NCBI GenBank assembly: GCA_027943335.1
Contig: BSBK01003256.1
Coordinates: 2,187,001 to 2,251,000, forward strand
Length of the DNA stretch: 64,000 nucleotides
Direction of reading: 5' to 3'
From: Chamaecyparis obtusa
Taxonomy: Eukaryota; Streptophyta; Pinopsida; Cupressales; Cupressaceae
The position numbers and the translations under genes were made by a program. Each line of letters opens with the position of its first letter. Positions within the stretch are counted from its first letter, which is position 1. A model generated the notes under the pieces. That model saw only the letters and a program-made list of their open reading frames with translations. It was not told the DNA's origin and searched no databases. Positions 1 to 11,271 of this stretch are shown here, piece by piece.

Positions 1-1254
1 AAAACAAGTGGCATGCTTCTGACTCCTAGATGGGATTTGACTTCTTCCTTTATCATTGACCAAATTAGAAAGTAGTCAGAGGGAAGCTTGTCTTATGAGG
101 TGCATATTGATGACATGATCAGAGGGAGTGGTTATGACCCCAAGTCACAAGTTGTAGCACTTTGGTCTTTGGCCCCAAGAACTCAGAAGCCATCTCTAGT
201 AAGCATTGAGGACAAAATGGAAGGTAACAAGATTGTTTGGACTATCCAAAATACCACTGATCTAGAGGTGTCAAAGGTAGTAACCCATTTGGCTCACCTC
301 AATGAAGCTAAAACTATCCAATTGTTAGAGAGGTATGATAAGTTGTTTGAGAACTCAATGAGGGTTGCAAAGGATAGGGATTCAAAACTTATGTTGATTA
401 AGAAAATGGAAGGTGAATTGGAGGAGTTAAGGACAAAACTTGAAGAAGTAGTTAAAATGGTGCCTCCCCTACCTTTTCAAATTGAAGCCCCTCCTCAATC
501 TGAGGCTGAGGTCCCTAACCATCCAGTGGAAGATCTAGAGAAAATCATACTAGAAGCAGCCCTAAAAACTATGACTAGTGTTGTGCAACATAGGTAGAAC
601 AAGATAAAAGAAAAGATGCAATCATTCCATCAGTCAGTCATCATGTTACACAAGACAAATGATAAAGTAAATGAGTCACTTGCTACTTTGGAGCCACTTC
701 ACAACATTTGGTCCGGGAGGAGTTTGTTATTTGATAAACTTGATGGTTTGCAAGAACATAGGCCTGATATCCATGAGGTGGTAATTGAATTTTATGAAAA
801 GATTGGGTTGATTATTTCTATTTCAAAGTTTTTCAAGGGGAAGTCCAATCAAGTGAGGGCCAAATTGGCTATTTTTTATAAGGATTATAGTAAGTTTTTA
901 CCTTCTATTTTTGCAATTGATGCAAGTGTAGTCAGTTTGGATGATTGGAAGGCATAAATGGATTAGTTGGTCATTAGGCAAGAGGCTTTCCTCAATGGTG
1001 ATAATGTTTTAGACTTAGATGAGTGCAATGGAATAATTGACAGTTTGTTCAAGGTTGAAGGTGATTACACATGATTTGTTGCAGAGGTTAAAGCTACAAC
1101 TGATTCAAAGTGGGACCTACATATCAAATCATTATAGGAGCTACAGAGTTATAATTTTCCATCTGATGATGATGTGGCAGCTTGGGGAAAAATGGCAAAA
1201 AAGAAGAAGAAGAAGCCAGTTGTCCAGGAGCTAGAGGCAGAGGAAGAAGAATAG
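1..1254 (+). pseudogene. LTR-resident ORF, copy 1 (C-terminal part)
   Basis: One reading frame is open from base 1 to a TAG at 1252, broken only by internal stops, for example TAG at 94, 595 and 964. It corresponds to the C-terminal third of the protein also encoded at 13502-14749 and 21232-22481. The visible part starts with a DLTSSFIIDQ-like segment and continues through a helical, charged stretch (about 280-450), a proline-rich linker (about 460-520), a second helical block containing FFKGKSNQVRAKLAIF, and a Lys-rich then Glu-rich tail. Several of its stops are Gln in another copy; the TAG at 595, for example, is CAA in the solo LTR. The family is unknown to me. The upstream part lies off the window. 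Confidence 0.75.
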
Positions 1255-1541
1255 AACACACATGGCACCTGATCCAGAATTCAAGGGAGAGCATGTTTTA
1301 AACATAGGATGATGTATGTTAACCTATAATGGTGGTCGTCATTCATGCTACAAATCAAATTAACTGATCTAAAATATCTCCAGACGAAGGTGCCACCTGT
1401 GAAGATGTTAGTAGTTGTTAACTACTTTCTATTGTTGTAGTTGTTGTCTTTTGTTTTGTACTTTTTATCTTTAGTGCAAGTCATTTTCCTAGCTATCTGA
1501 AGCTTGTTGCATCCTTTCAAGGATTCCAAGATGGCTAGAGG

Positions 1542-1549
1542 TATATATA
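1542..1549 (+). promoter_or_regulatory. TATA-like box of the Ty3-A 5' LTR
   Basis: TATATATA follows a conserved CAAGGATTCCAAGATGGCT block. It is present at the equivalent place in all three LTR copies (15037-15044 and 22774-22781), about 735-950 bp before each LTR end. If it is the LTR promoter, the large reading frame lies wholly in U3. Confidence 0.6.
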
Positions 1550-2287
1550 GAAAGTTTTGCTCTTTTGCTAAGGGTGGTTGAAGTTTTTGTAAAGAAGACT
1601 AAATATAGATTCTGACTTCTTTTATGTTTTTGCTAAAATTGTAATGGATACAGCTGAAAATTAATACAAATATATTGAAGTTTCATTGCCATTTCTAGTT
1701 TTCTTTATGTATGGATGCTTTGAAATTCTTATGCATTAATTAGTAAGGATTTTTTAATGCATTGTTCACAAGGTGAATATAGGGACTGAACTCGAGTTTC
1801 TCTCAAGGAGAGAGTAAAACCTTTAGGGAGGTTTATGGGATTTGAAAGTCTATGCATGAATTTGATGGCAGGGTTGGGAATTGGGAGAATGAATTGTTAG
1901 GCAATTTATTTGAATTTTAGTATCTTTATGTTAATAGGATTCTATAGATATTCAATTTTGACTCTAACCCAAGGGATAGGGCACTAGTTTAGTTTGATTT
2001 GCATCTGTTCACCATCATTTGATCAAGAAACTATATCCATTTACTTTTATTTGTATGTTGTGAGCTGCATTGGCTATGTCAAATACATAGATCAATTTTA
2101 TTATGCTTTGTAGAAGAAATTGAAAGGTAAACCTGCCTGAGTTTTACACTCAAAGTGAAGAAGGCTCAAAGCCTTAGTACCTTAGCATTTAAATTGTGCT
2201 AGATGCAACTATTGGGAATACATGAGTCATGAGTTCATTGAATTTTTGAATATTTCAACCATCTGCAGGTTTAAGTGCTAACAAAAT

Positions 2288-2307
2288 TGGTGACTCTGTT
2301 GGGGACC
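2288..2307 (+). other. Ty3-A primer binding site
   Basis: TGGTGACTCTGTTGGGGACC begins five bases after the LTR end. It resembles the TGGCGACTC...GGGGA sites of plant Tat/Ogre-type elements, which I recall as matching tRNA-Arg. The tRNA assignment is from memory of that lineage. Confidence 0.75.
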
Positions 2308-2473
2308 TTGACAATGGTTATACAATAGACTTGTGCAATACCATCTATTGCATTTTTTTGTAGACTAGCATGTTATTTTGATTCCCACTTGTTTGTGGGT
2401 GGTGACTCTGAAAATTTGTGTTTACCAATTGCTGGTAGTTGTAAAATCTTGTTATATCTTGTTGTGACACACC

Positions 2474-5234
2474 ATGAGTCGGCCAAGGTTTACTAGGTCT
2501 TATTTCAAGGATCGCCCAAAGGGTAATATGGGTGATGAGATCTATACACCTAGTATAAAATAGTGGTCTTGGAGAAATCACATTACTACTAACTCCCCAG
2601 AACCTTTGAGAGATAGAGTCCCTACACCACTTCCCCATGAAGCTTCTTCCTCTTCTAATGACCTAGAACATGTTAAGAAACTCATGCCTAATGCTCATTT
2701 TCCCTCTCATGAGGAAGAGATCATAGAAGTAGGTTTCTTCCCCGTGAGAGAAACCCTAGATCAACTGGGAGAAACTTTTGCTGCAGAAACTACCTTGTAT
2801 GATTCTAAAAAGTTGAGAGAGGAAGTGATTGCTTTAAGAAAAAAGGAGCATGAGCAACTATTAGAGATTGCTAATAGAAGGAAGGCAAGGGAACAACAAA
2901 TTTATGAATTGCTCATAGAAAGGCAAGATCTAATAAGAAAAAATAAGAAAAATGAGATCCAGGCTAAGGATCTAAGCCAAGATGTTCAAAGTTTAGATAA
3001 AGAATTGTTTGGTGACATGGAGGTTCTAAGAAATCAAGCTGAAGGTGTTAAGCTTAACCATGATGAGTTTGAGGGAATAGGACATGTTCTCTGGCAATTG
3101 CACCCATCTAAAATCTAGAGGAACAAGGATATTAGAAATGCCATAAAAGAAATCCCAGATAAAAGAAAGCAAAAAATGGTTGGTGTGAATATTAGTGAGC
3201 CCAAGAAAATTGTTGTTACTCCTAGTGCACCCTCCCAAGAAAGCATAGATTTGGAAAAGGCTAGAAAAGCTAAAGAGGATTTGGCTCTCCAGCTTGATAA
3301 ATTAGAATTGGAGGCTACTATAGAAGAGATGAAGAGAAAGATTGCTTTCTTGCATTCCAATATAAACACATCTGCTAGTAGCTCTGTCCCTGTCATCTCA
3401 GGAATGATCCCACCCAATCAGCCTTGCAATTCACTTCCAAATCCTCAAGCCTCTCATCCTGGACAAAATGTACCTTGACCAAATTTGAATACTAATCAAG
3501 TTCCCCTTATAGTTGGTGGTACGATGGGAAACATACCTTGTCAAAATGTTGGAGCAACCCCTTTGGTCCAAACAAATTTCCAAAGGAGACTAGTTCATTT
3601 GGATAGGTATAGGCCTTTATTCTTTGATGGCATCCCTGGTCAGCCTAATGCTATCCCTAATGAGATTAGAAAGAAAATCCCATTATTCACTGGAAATAAT
3701 GTGATTACCTCTGAAGAACATCTGAAGTTTTTCACAAATAAAATTAATGATTATGAGATTGAGCATGAAGATGTTATAATGAAGCTCTTTGTTCAATCAT
3801 TGGTTGAAGATGTTAAAGATTGGTATAGGGGTCTTCCTAAGAATAGTATCGCATCTCAGGATGAGTTTTTTAGATGTTTCAAGTAGCAGTATGCAGAACA
3901 TGTAAATTCAAGTTACATGCTCAATGAGTTTAACAATATCAAAAAACATTACAATGAGAGCATGTCAGAATTTAATAGCAAATTCCAAAAGGCTATTTAC
4001 AAATTGTTTCAATTATTGAGGTTGGATGATGTTGTTTTCTTGACCACTTATTTTAATTATATGGATGGTAAAATGTCTTATCTCTTGAGAGATAGAAATT
4101 CTCATACCCTAAGGGATGCCTTCAAGTTAGCCATAAACATTGAAAGAAAACCGAAAGGCATCTAGTCAAATGTATAAAAGAGATGAGGGTAGATTGTGAA
4201 AGGAAACTAGGCCACAACCTGCAAGACCCTCCAAAGATAATGATAAAATGGACAAAGGAGCTGGTATTACCAAAGACTTCCCAACAAAGTTTGAAAAGGG
4301 TGGTAGAAATTTTCAAGATGTAAGACCACCTTATCAAAGGTAGGATAGACTCCCCAATTTATGAGATATGCCCTATAAGACAAATTGGAAGGATGGAAGG
4401 CCTGTCCCTAATAATAATGAACCTCAAAAGGGAAGAGATACACCAGATCCTTTAAAGAAAAGCACAACACATAATGTGGAAAATACCCCTTGGTGTGTGG
4501 CTTGTAACATGCCTCATTCACCATTCCAATGTGTTGTGGCTTAGGCCTTGGGAGAAGAGGCCCATGACCCATATGCAGGAGATTATGAAGAATCTGAAAA
4601 GCTTGCTATTAACATGTTTACTACTGAAGTAATGGGGGATCTTTTGCCTTCAGAGGATGAAGAGATTTGTCCTGATGTTGTTCATAAAAGGAGGTTTCTC
4701 TTAGACTATGAACAACAAGTATTTACTCACTCTGATCATGATGAGTCTGATAATGACAATTGTAAAGCTCATATGGTTGAATTAGGGTCAAATGAAAAAC
4801 AATGGAGAAAACCTAGTGATGAGGAAATTAGAACACTAACTGTGGCTGCTATAACTCAAGCCAAATCCTCATACAATTTGAGAAATAGAAAGGTGGATAC
4901 TGATCAAGGAGTCCCTAGGTTAGTATTTGTTAAGAATAACCTTCAAAATAAGGACTCCCCAAAGCCTAATGTTGTAAATAATAAGGAAGGGCTTGCAACT
5001 CAAAAGAAAAAGAATGAGGAAATTATTGTTGACAAGGGTAAAAAGAAAATTGGTAGGCCAAAGGATTATCCTGATATTACTTTTGATCCCCCTACTTTTG
5101 ATATGAGACATGCCTTGTCCCAAATGAAGGTTTCCATCCCTTTACTTGAAATGCTAAAAATTGAGGAGCACAAGACAGTAGCCATGGCTCTCATAAGTGA
5201 GAAAGGGGTATCTCTGTTAGGCAAGAGAAGGGAT
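2474..5234 (+). pseudogene. Ty3-A gag
   Basis: Gag forms the particle shell and packages element RNA. I chose the ATG at 2474 because it opens the frame that continues through 2606-4165, with TAG stops at intervals (for example in the stretch before 2570 and at 3883). The N-terminal part has coiled-coil-like charged helices (about 2760-3380). A capsid-like region with a DWYRGLPKNS segment lies near 3815. A frameshift near 4165-4185 moves the frame, which then runs to about 5235. A zinc-knuckle-like WCVACNMPHSPFQC (CxxCxxxHxxxxC) is at about 4490-4530, just before the run beginning ALGEEAHDPY at 4545. Stops and the frameshift make it a pseudogene. Confidence 0.8.
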
Positions 5235-5650
5235 TTTCAATAGAAAAGCCTATTTCAATTGATAACATCTATGATGTATGTGTTGGAAGCATTGTGACAC
5301 AAGAGCCTTCTTCTATTGACCCTTTCTATGTTACACTAATTGTGAATAATTTTTTTCTAAAAAATTGTATGATTGACTCCGGTGCTGCTACAGCTATAAT
5401 GCGCTATCATGTAATGAAAGAATTGGGATTACAAGTTGACACATATAATGGAAGATGCTATGCTATGGATAACAGGGCAGTATCTATTGTAGGAACTCTA
5501 ATTAGAATTGAAGTAAATATTGTTTCATTCCCAGAGGCCACATAAAAAATGGATGTGGTTGTTGTTGATACAAAACCTCATTATGGCATGCTATTGTCAA
5601 GACAATGGGCCGCAGTAGTGGGTGGAAAGTTGCAATTGTATTTGTCATAT
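5235..5650 (+). pseudogene. Ty3-A aspartic protease
   Basis: A retropepsin-like domain carries MIDSGAATAIM around 5370-5400 (active-site DSGA) and a downstream GMLLSRQW segment near 5590. The frame differs from gag by a shift near 5235, and from pol by another near 5650. A TAA interrupts it at 5543. Its place between gag and pol is standard for Ty3 elements, where it would cleave the polyprotein. Confidence 0.8.
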
Positions 5651-5839
5651 TTCTAGTCAATGGGACTGAGGTAAAGTTTTATAGGGAGCCATGTTCTTTA
5701 GTCATGGTTGAAAAAGTTGCACAAGAGGACTTGAACTACTTTGTAGATATTGATATGAATAATTTCATGATTAAGGTAGTACCTCAGATGAAAAATACAA
5801 ATCCAATAGTAGATGAGTTAATATTACAGTAAAATGGAA

Positions 5840-6393
5840 TTTGGAAAATGTTCTTTGATGGTGGATGCTCCAAGGAAGGATCAGGAGTTGGTGTTATTCT
5901 CATTTCACCATCAGGTATTACATTTAAATACTCTTTCTTATTGATCTTTGAATGCACTAATAATACTACTTAATATGAGGCTTTGATATTGGGATTGGAT
6001 GTTGCTATAAAGCATGGTATCAAATGTTTAATGGTCCATGATGATTCCCAATTAGTTATAGCTCAAGTAAGATCTAAGTATGTTGCTAGGGATGAGAGAT
6101 TGAAATTGTACAAACATGTTGTTTGGGATAGACTAGAATTCTTTGAGGCTTTCAATCTCATTTGGGTAGAAAGGTCCAATAATATCATGGCAGATTTTCT
6201 TGCCAATGTTGCCCTCAAAAATGATGATATTACCCTCACTGGTGTGTCCATGTTAGAAATCAAAACTAGACCTGCAGTGCATGACAATGTGTATAATTGG
6301 CAAGTTTTTGAGGATGATTTTGATATCCTTAGGTTTCTTCAAGGTCTAGATCAGTATGATGGGCAACAAATAGATTTTAAAGAAGCATAGTAG
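5840..6393 (+). pseudogene. Ty3-A archaeal-type RNase H (aRNH)
   Basis: The domain has the RNase H Asp-Glu-Asp-Asp pattern: MFFDGGCSKEG near 5850, YEALILGLDVA near 5975, VHDDSQLVIAQV near 6040 and ADFLANVA near 6190. These are features of the archaeal-type RNase H found in plant Tat-like Ty3 elements. It lies upstream of reverse transcriptase, not after the usual RNase H. The frame is shared with the rest of pol (to 9324). Stops are TAA at 5830 and 5971 and a TAG pair at 6388 and 6391. Confidence 0.82.
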
Positions 6394-8178
6394 TATGTTG
6401 AAGGAAAAGAGTGTATTATGGGAAATGAGATAGTACAATTGCCTTCAAATCACATACCAAAGGGGTTAGTGGAGTTAGAAGCAATGTTCAAGATAAATGA
6501 TGGTTACTTGTCTCAAAAGTCTAACACAAAAATGGAAGACTTAGAGGAAAAAAACTTAGGATCTGAAACTTCCCCTCAGAGGGTGTACATTGGAAAAAAA
6601 TTGACTAGAGAAGTTAGAGGAAATTTGATAAGACTTTTGAAGAGATACAAGCATGTTTTTCCTTGGTCCTATGATGATCTTAAGGCATATAGAGCTGACT
6701 TGTTTCAACATGAGATCCCTCTAAAGGAAGAAACCAAGCCATTCAGATAGAAGCAGAGACCTATCAACCTTTTATTAGCAACAAAGATGTAGGCTAAATT
6801 GACAAAATTGAAAGATGCTGGCATCATTGAGCCTATTAGGCATTCTTCTTGGGTCTCTAACCTTGTACCAGTAAGAAAAAAGAATGGTGACATTAGACTC
6901 TGTGTTGACTTTAGGAATTTAAATGTTGCATCTCTCAAAGACAATTATGGATTGCCTAACATGGACGCTATGTTGCACAAAGTTACTAGTTGTGAGTTAT
7001 TGTCTATGATGGATGGGTTTTCAGGATACAACTAGGTTCTAGTTAAAGAGTCTAAGAAATTCAAAATAGCATTCACTACCCCTTAGGGAACTTATGTATA
7101 TGTCTACATGCCTTTTGGCCTGAAGAATGTTGGAGCAACTTTTCAAAGAGCAATGGATGATGCATTTAAAGAACTGATCAATGTCTTGATGGTTGTGTAT
7201 CAAGATGACTTGACTGCTTATTCTAAGAAAGTTAAGGACCATTGCAAACATTTGGAGAAGGTCATTGTCAAGGCTTTGGAGTTTGGCATCTCATTAAATC
7301 CCAAGAAATGCCAATTTGTTGTAACTAAGGGAAAATTGCTTGGTCATATAGTGTCCAAAGAAGAGGTTAGGATTGATCCAGAAAGAGTGGAAGCCATTAG
7401 AAAGGTCCTTCCCCCAAAAAATGTCAAAGGTGTGCAGTCTTTTCTTGGACAGATTAATTTTGTCATAAGATTTATTGCCAATTTTGCAGAATTGGTCAAA
7501 CCCATTGTGAAGCTTTTGAAGAAAGATGTTAAGTTTGATTGGAACAATGAAACTCAGCAAACCTTTGATAAAATTAAACAAGCAATCCAAGAGGCTCCTG
7601 TCTTAATATCCCCTGACTATTCAAAACCATTTTCTTTGTTTTCCTTTGCATCTTTTCATACTATCGTAGCTATTTTGTTACAAAAGGATGAAGAAGGATT
7701 TGAGCATCCTATTACTTTTTTCAATAAATCATTGCAATCTGGTGAACTTAATTATGAATTAATAGAAAAATAGGCATATGCACTAGTAAAGGCAGTTAAG
7801 GCTTTTAGACCTTGTCTTGTATGTGCAAAAGTAAATGCATATGTTCCACATGTAGTAGTAAAAGATATCTTAAGTCAAAGTGAGGTTACTAGGAAGAGGT
7901 GTAAATGGATCAATAGGATTCAAGAGTTTGACATTGAATTCCACATAACTAAGCTTGTGAGAGGTTTGGGATTAGCTAAGCTCATGATAGAGGAAAACAT
8001 GGACCTAGTGCAAGTAAATAATGTAGCCATTGGTGAGGAAAATATGACAAGCATAGAAATGCAACCATGGTATGCCAATATTGTTCATTTTCTCAAAAAT
8101 GCTACTTGTCGACAAGATTTGAATAACAATCAGAAGAGGATTTTGAGCTTGCAGGCTCAAAGGTATGTTTTAATATAG
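6394..8178 (+). pseudogene. Ty3-A reverse transcriptase and RNase H
   Basis: The reading frame continues from aRNH. A linker (6418-6700) leads into the reverse transcriptase core: VRKKNGDIRLCVDFRNLN near 6870, MPFGLKNVGATFQRAMD near 7108 and the catalytic box VVYQDDL near 7192. The connection and RNase H region follows (7380-8000), with ISPDYSKPFSLFSFASFHT near 7605, where the usual catalytic Asp appears replaced. In-frame stops are TAG at 6748, 6790, 7033, 7084, 7771 and 8176. Gln or Trp is usual at several of these places. Confidence 0.9.
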
Positions 8179-9324
8179 GGTGATTTATTTTGGAAAGATA
8201 ATGATGGATTATTTCTCTTTTGCTTAGATAAGTATCAATCTAAAAAGGTTTTAAAAGAGATGCACTTTGGGATGTGTGGAGGGCATCATTCAACTAGGTC
8301 TAAAGCTCATAAAATTTTGAAAGCTGGATATTACTGGCTAGTTTTGTTTAAGGATACCCACTCATATGTTAGAAAATGTGAATCATGCTAGAGGTTTTCA
8401 AAGAAATTAAAATTTTTAGGTGCTTTGTTGTTAAACCATGTGGTTGCAGAAGCCCCTTTTTCTATGTGGGGCATGGATTTCATTGGGGAGTTCTCAGAGA
8501 AATCCAGTGGAGGACATAGTCACATTTTGGTGGCTACCAATTATTTTACTAAGTGGATAAAGGCAATCCCAACTAAAAAGTCAATTAGTATAGTAGTTAT
8601 TGAATTCTTGATTAATAATATTATTACCAGGTTTGGTGTTCCCATGAAACTAGTAATGGATAACACTATGAGCTTTAGGTCACAAGAATTCACTTGTTTT
8701 TTAACTGAAATGGGAATAGTTATGTCATATTCATCCCCATACCATGCATAGGAAAATGGGCAAGTAGAATCTAGTTACAAGAGTATTCTACAAATTCTAA
8801 AAAAGACCCTGGAAAAGAATAAAAGGATGTGGCATGTGAAATTGAAGTTGGCACTATGGGCTGACAGAATTAGTGAAAAGAAAGCAACAAGAAAATCTCC
8901 TTTTGAAATGGTATATGGTGTAAAGTCTAGGATCCCTATAAAAAACTGGTTACCTATCTACTAGTTCATGAGAGAAGAAGAGATAGAATTCAGTGATCCA
9001 TTGCAAGATAGGATGATTCAACTAGTGGAGATGGATGAAATTAGAAGAGAGGGTCAAAAGGAGAATGTAAAACTACAGCAAAAAATGAAATATCTCTTTG
9101 ACAAAAGAGCTACTACTAGAAATTTTCAGCCAAATGATATAGTTTTACAATGGAAAGCCAGGGCTGAGGACAAAGGAAAACATAAAAATTTTCAATCCTT
9201 GTGGTTAGGACCTTTCATTATTCATCAAATTCATGGAAAAGATTCATACTTCCTTAGAAATTTGGATGGTGAGGAATAGGAGTTGCCAGTGCATGGACAA
9301 TTCCTAAAATATTTCTTCAATTGA
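8179..9324 (+). pseudogene. Ty3-A integrase
   Basis: The zinc-binding N-terminus is visible as a His-His region near 8265-8290 and CESC near 8380. Core residues follow: the first Asp in MDFIGEF (8474), the second Asp in VMDNTMSF (8655) and the Glu in ENGQVE (8752). The C-terminal part ends at TGA 9322, without a chromodomain. TAG stops lie at 8389, 8749, 8962 and 9277. The catalytic triad is otherwise intact, so the decay here is mostly nonsense. Confidence 0.9.
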
Positions 9325-9470
9325 TTCTATCTTTCCATGCATAGTAGTTTTGTATATATGTATAGGTGTGTTTGTTTTCCTATTTTAGATTAGCATTTTG
9401 TGGTCTACCTCCCAGAGATTCATGGTTTCTTGCTATGAACTTGAATTCAAGCATCCTTAGATAGAGCCAC
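9325..9470 (+). other. Ty3-A 3' leader to the LTR
   Basis: This is a non-coding spacer between the integrase stop and the 3' LTR. No strong polypurine tract is seen; the last bases before the LTR are AGATAGAGCCAC, only weakly purine-rich. Confidence 0.5.
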
Positions 9471-9699
9471 TGTTGGGTATATTTTAGGTTTTCTGAGGTC
9501 TTTACTTTTCGTCATGTCTCAGTGTCCTAGCTTATGAAAATGTCTGGTTTAGGATTTAGAATCCCTTAAATTTTATTGTAATTGTGTTAAAAGAAACCTT
9601 TTCCTTTGACATTTTTTCTTTGAAATGGTTATTTCCTTGGTTGGTTTTGAGTGTGCTCTAATCTTTATGTTTTCGCATTACCTTTTTGGCCACTTAAGT

Positions 9700-10860
9700 C
9701 ATATGTGTGCACGTGATTATTTCCGTCTAGATGTTCATTGAATCACTTAACTTTGTTTCATGTTTCTTTTTCATTCAGTGAACTAGCAAATGTTGTCTTC
9801 CCTTGCCATTTTTCATGTTAGTCACTAAGTCTCCAAGTTTGGCCTGCACTTAAGTTCTCATCCAGTGAATCAGTGACTATGTGGTCTCCTTTTTGCTTAA
9901 TGTCTGGTAGTTTCTTTAAATCATTCAGTGACTTGGCATAGCTGTTGTCTCTAGTTCCCTAAATCAGGCAGTTAAGTTCATGACTTTCCAGTGATCCAGC
10001 AAATGTCATTGATTGTCTCTTAATCTAGCAGTCATGTTTTAATCTCACAATGTTTGGGTCCTACATAAAATCATTTTGCGATCTATCAATTGAGTCATGT
10101 TTTCATACTCTCTAAATTTGTTGGCTCTAATAATGAAATTCAGCAAAGGTTAAAGTTTTCTGTTGTAGCTTAATCTTAGGAAAAGATGGCGGTGCTCTAA
10201 GTTTTTTAGCAATTAAGTGAATGGTGTGTTCACGGGATCTCAGAGTTAGTTGGTAAGGCCCCAAATGATCCAATGACTTGGCAAACAAAGGAAAAGTTAA
10301 GTGTGTTTTTAGTGGTCGCTGATTCTCATAAAAAAAAAGGTGATGGTCAAAGTCTTTGGGTGATTCAGCAACAACTGTTGATTGTGTTGGAGATCAATGG
10401 TCAGTGCGTGATCTCATGATGTAACCTATGGTATGAAAAGTGTTTAGTGAACTGGAGGTAGATGTCATTCACTCATTCTTGAAGCTTGACTATGGTTAAG
10501 TGTTTCTTTCTAAGAATGCAAGATAGCCTTGTTCGCTAATTCTCCAAATGAATGTTGAGTTAAAGAAATTGTTCTGAGAATTGGCAAAGTCCTTGGGCAC
10601 TGAATCTCTGAGTTGGGTGGGGCTTAGTGTGGGTTTAAAAGGTTGCCCTTGTACTGTTGATCATCTCTAGGATCAACGACAGTTGCAAAATCTTGAAGTA
10701 AAGTCATGAGTTATGAAATCCTTCTAAGATTAAGTGAATAGTCTTGTCGCGTGATCTCCTGACTTAACCCAAGGTTATCTTTTCTTTCAGAGATCACGAG
10801 GTCCTTTGTTCATTGGATCTTCAAACTATGTATGGTTAAGTTTTCATGCTAGTAAGTGTT
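9700..10860 (+). repeat. Degenerate short-motif array in U3
   Basis: The stretch repeats loose variants of words such as CAGTGAATCAG, GATTCAGCAA, GTTCGCTAATTCTCC and AGCAATTAAGTGAATG in both orientations. The same style of repeat is clearer in the solo LTR at 17260-18540. Spacing is irregular and I cannot define one exact unit. No coding potential is seen. Confidence 0.5.
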
Positions 10861-11271
10861 ATGAGCCATTGCAATGTGGAACAAGTACCATGCCAAGTTG
10901 GAAAAAAGTAGAAAGCCATCCAATTAGGTTTTAACGAGGGTTTACATCAGTAATTAGGGGTTTTAATGCAAAAATCCATGATTTTTGCTCTCACACCTTA
11001 TTTTTTATTTTTTAAATCATCTTGCCAGCATCCAAGCCATGGCTAGCTCTAATTTGAAGGTTGGCAATATGCAGAATTGAATGCAGAAGTGACTTAGGCT
11101 AGATTTGCTATGATTTGGCAATCTCATGCACCTAAATTTTGGAGTATATAGATAGGACTGCATTGCTTTTTATGCTCAAAGTTGTTCTAAAGATAGTTGA
11201 GATTGTTGGTGTTGTAACAAATAGTGAGTAGTGCAAAAGTTGCAAAGCTAAGAAATTCATGTTCTATCAAG

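Larger units (their letters stand above)
1..2283 (+). repeat. Ty3-A 5' LTR, 3'-terminal 2.3 kb
   Basis: The segment matches 13502-15778 (3' LTR of the same element) and, more distantly, 21232-23727 (solo LTR). It ends in GCTAACA at 2283, five bases before the primer binding site. It holds the C-terminal third of the LTR reading frame, a TATA-like box at 1542-1549 and about 730 bp of presumed R/U5. Between 1255 and 2283 I see no gene. Confidence 0.92.

Noticed and set aside
1..2283. Segmental duplication of host DNA with 13502-15778
   Set aside because: The two stretches lie at the ends of one element, end at the primer site and at host sequence, and are simply the two LTRs.
7192..7212. YQDD in the Ty3-A reverse transcriptase as a possible mutant active site
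   Set aside because: I recall Gln at this position in related plant Ty3 elements; both Asp are present, so it is probably normal for the lineage.
5605..9324. Stop-codon reassignment (TAG read as Gln)
   Set aside because: Stops differ between copies of the same frame (CAA or CAG in one, TAG in the other), and TAA, TGA and frameshifts also occur; decay explains it better.
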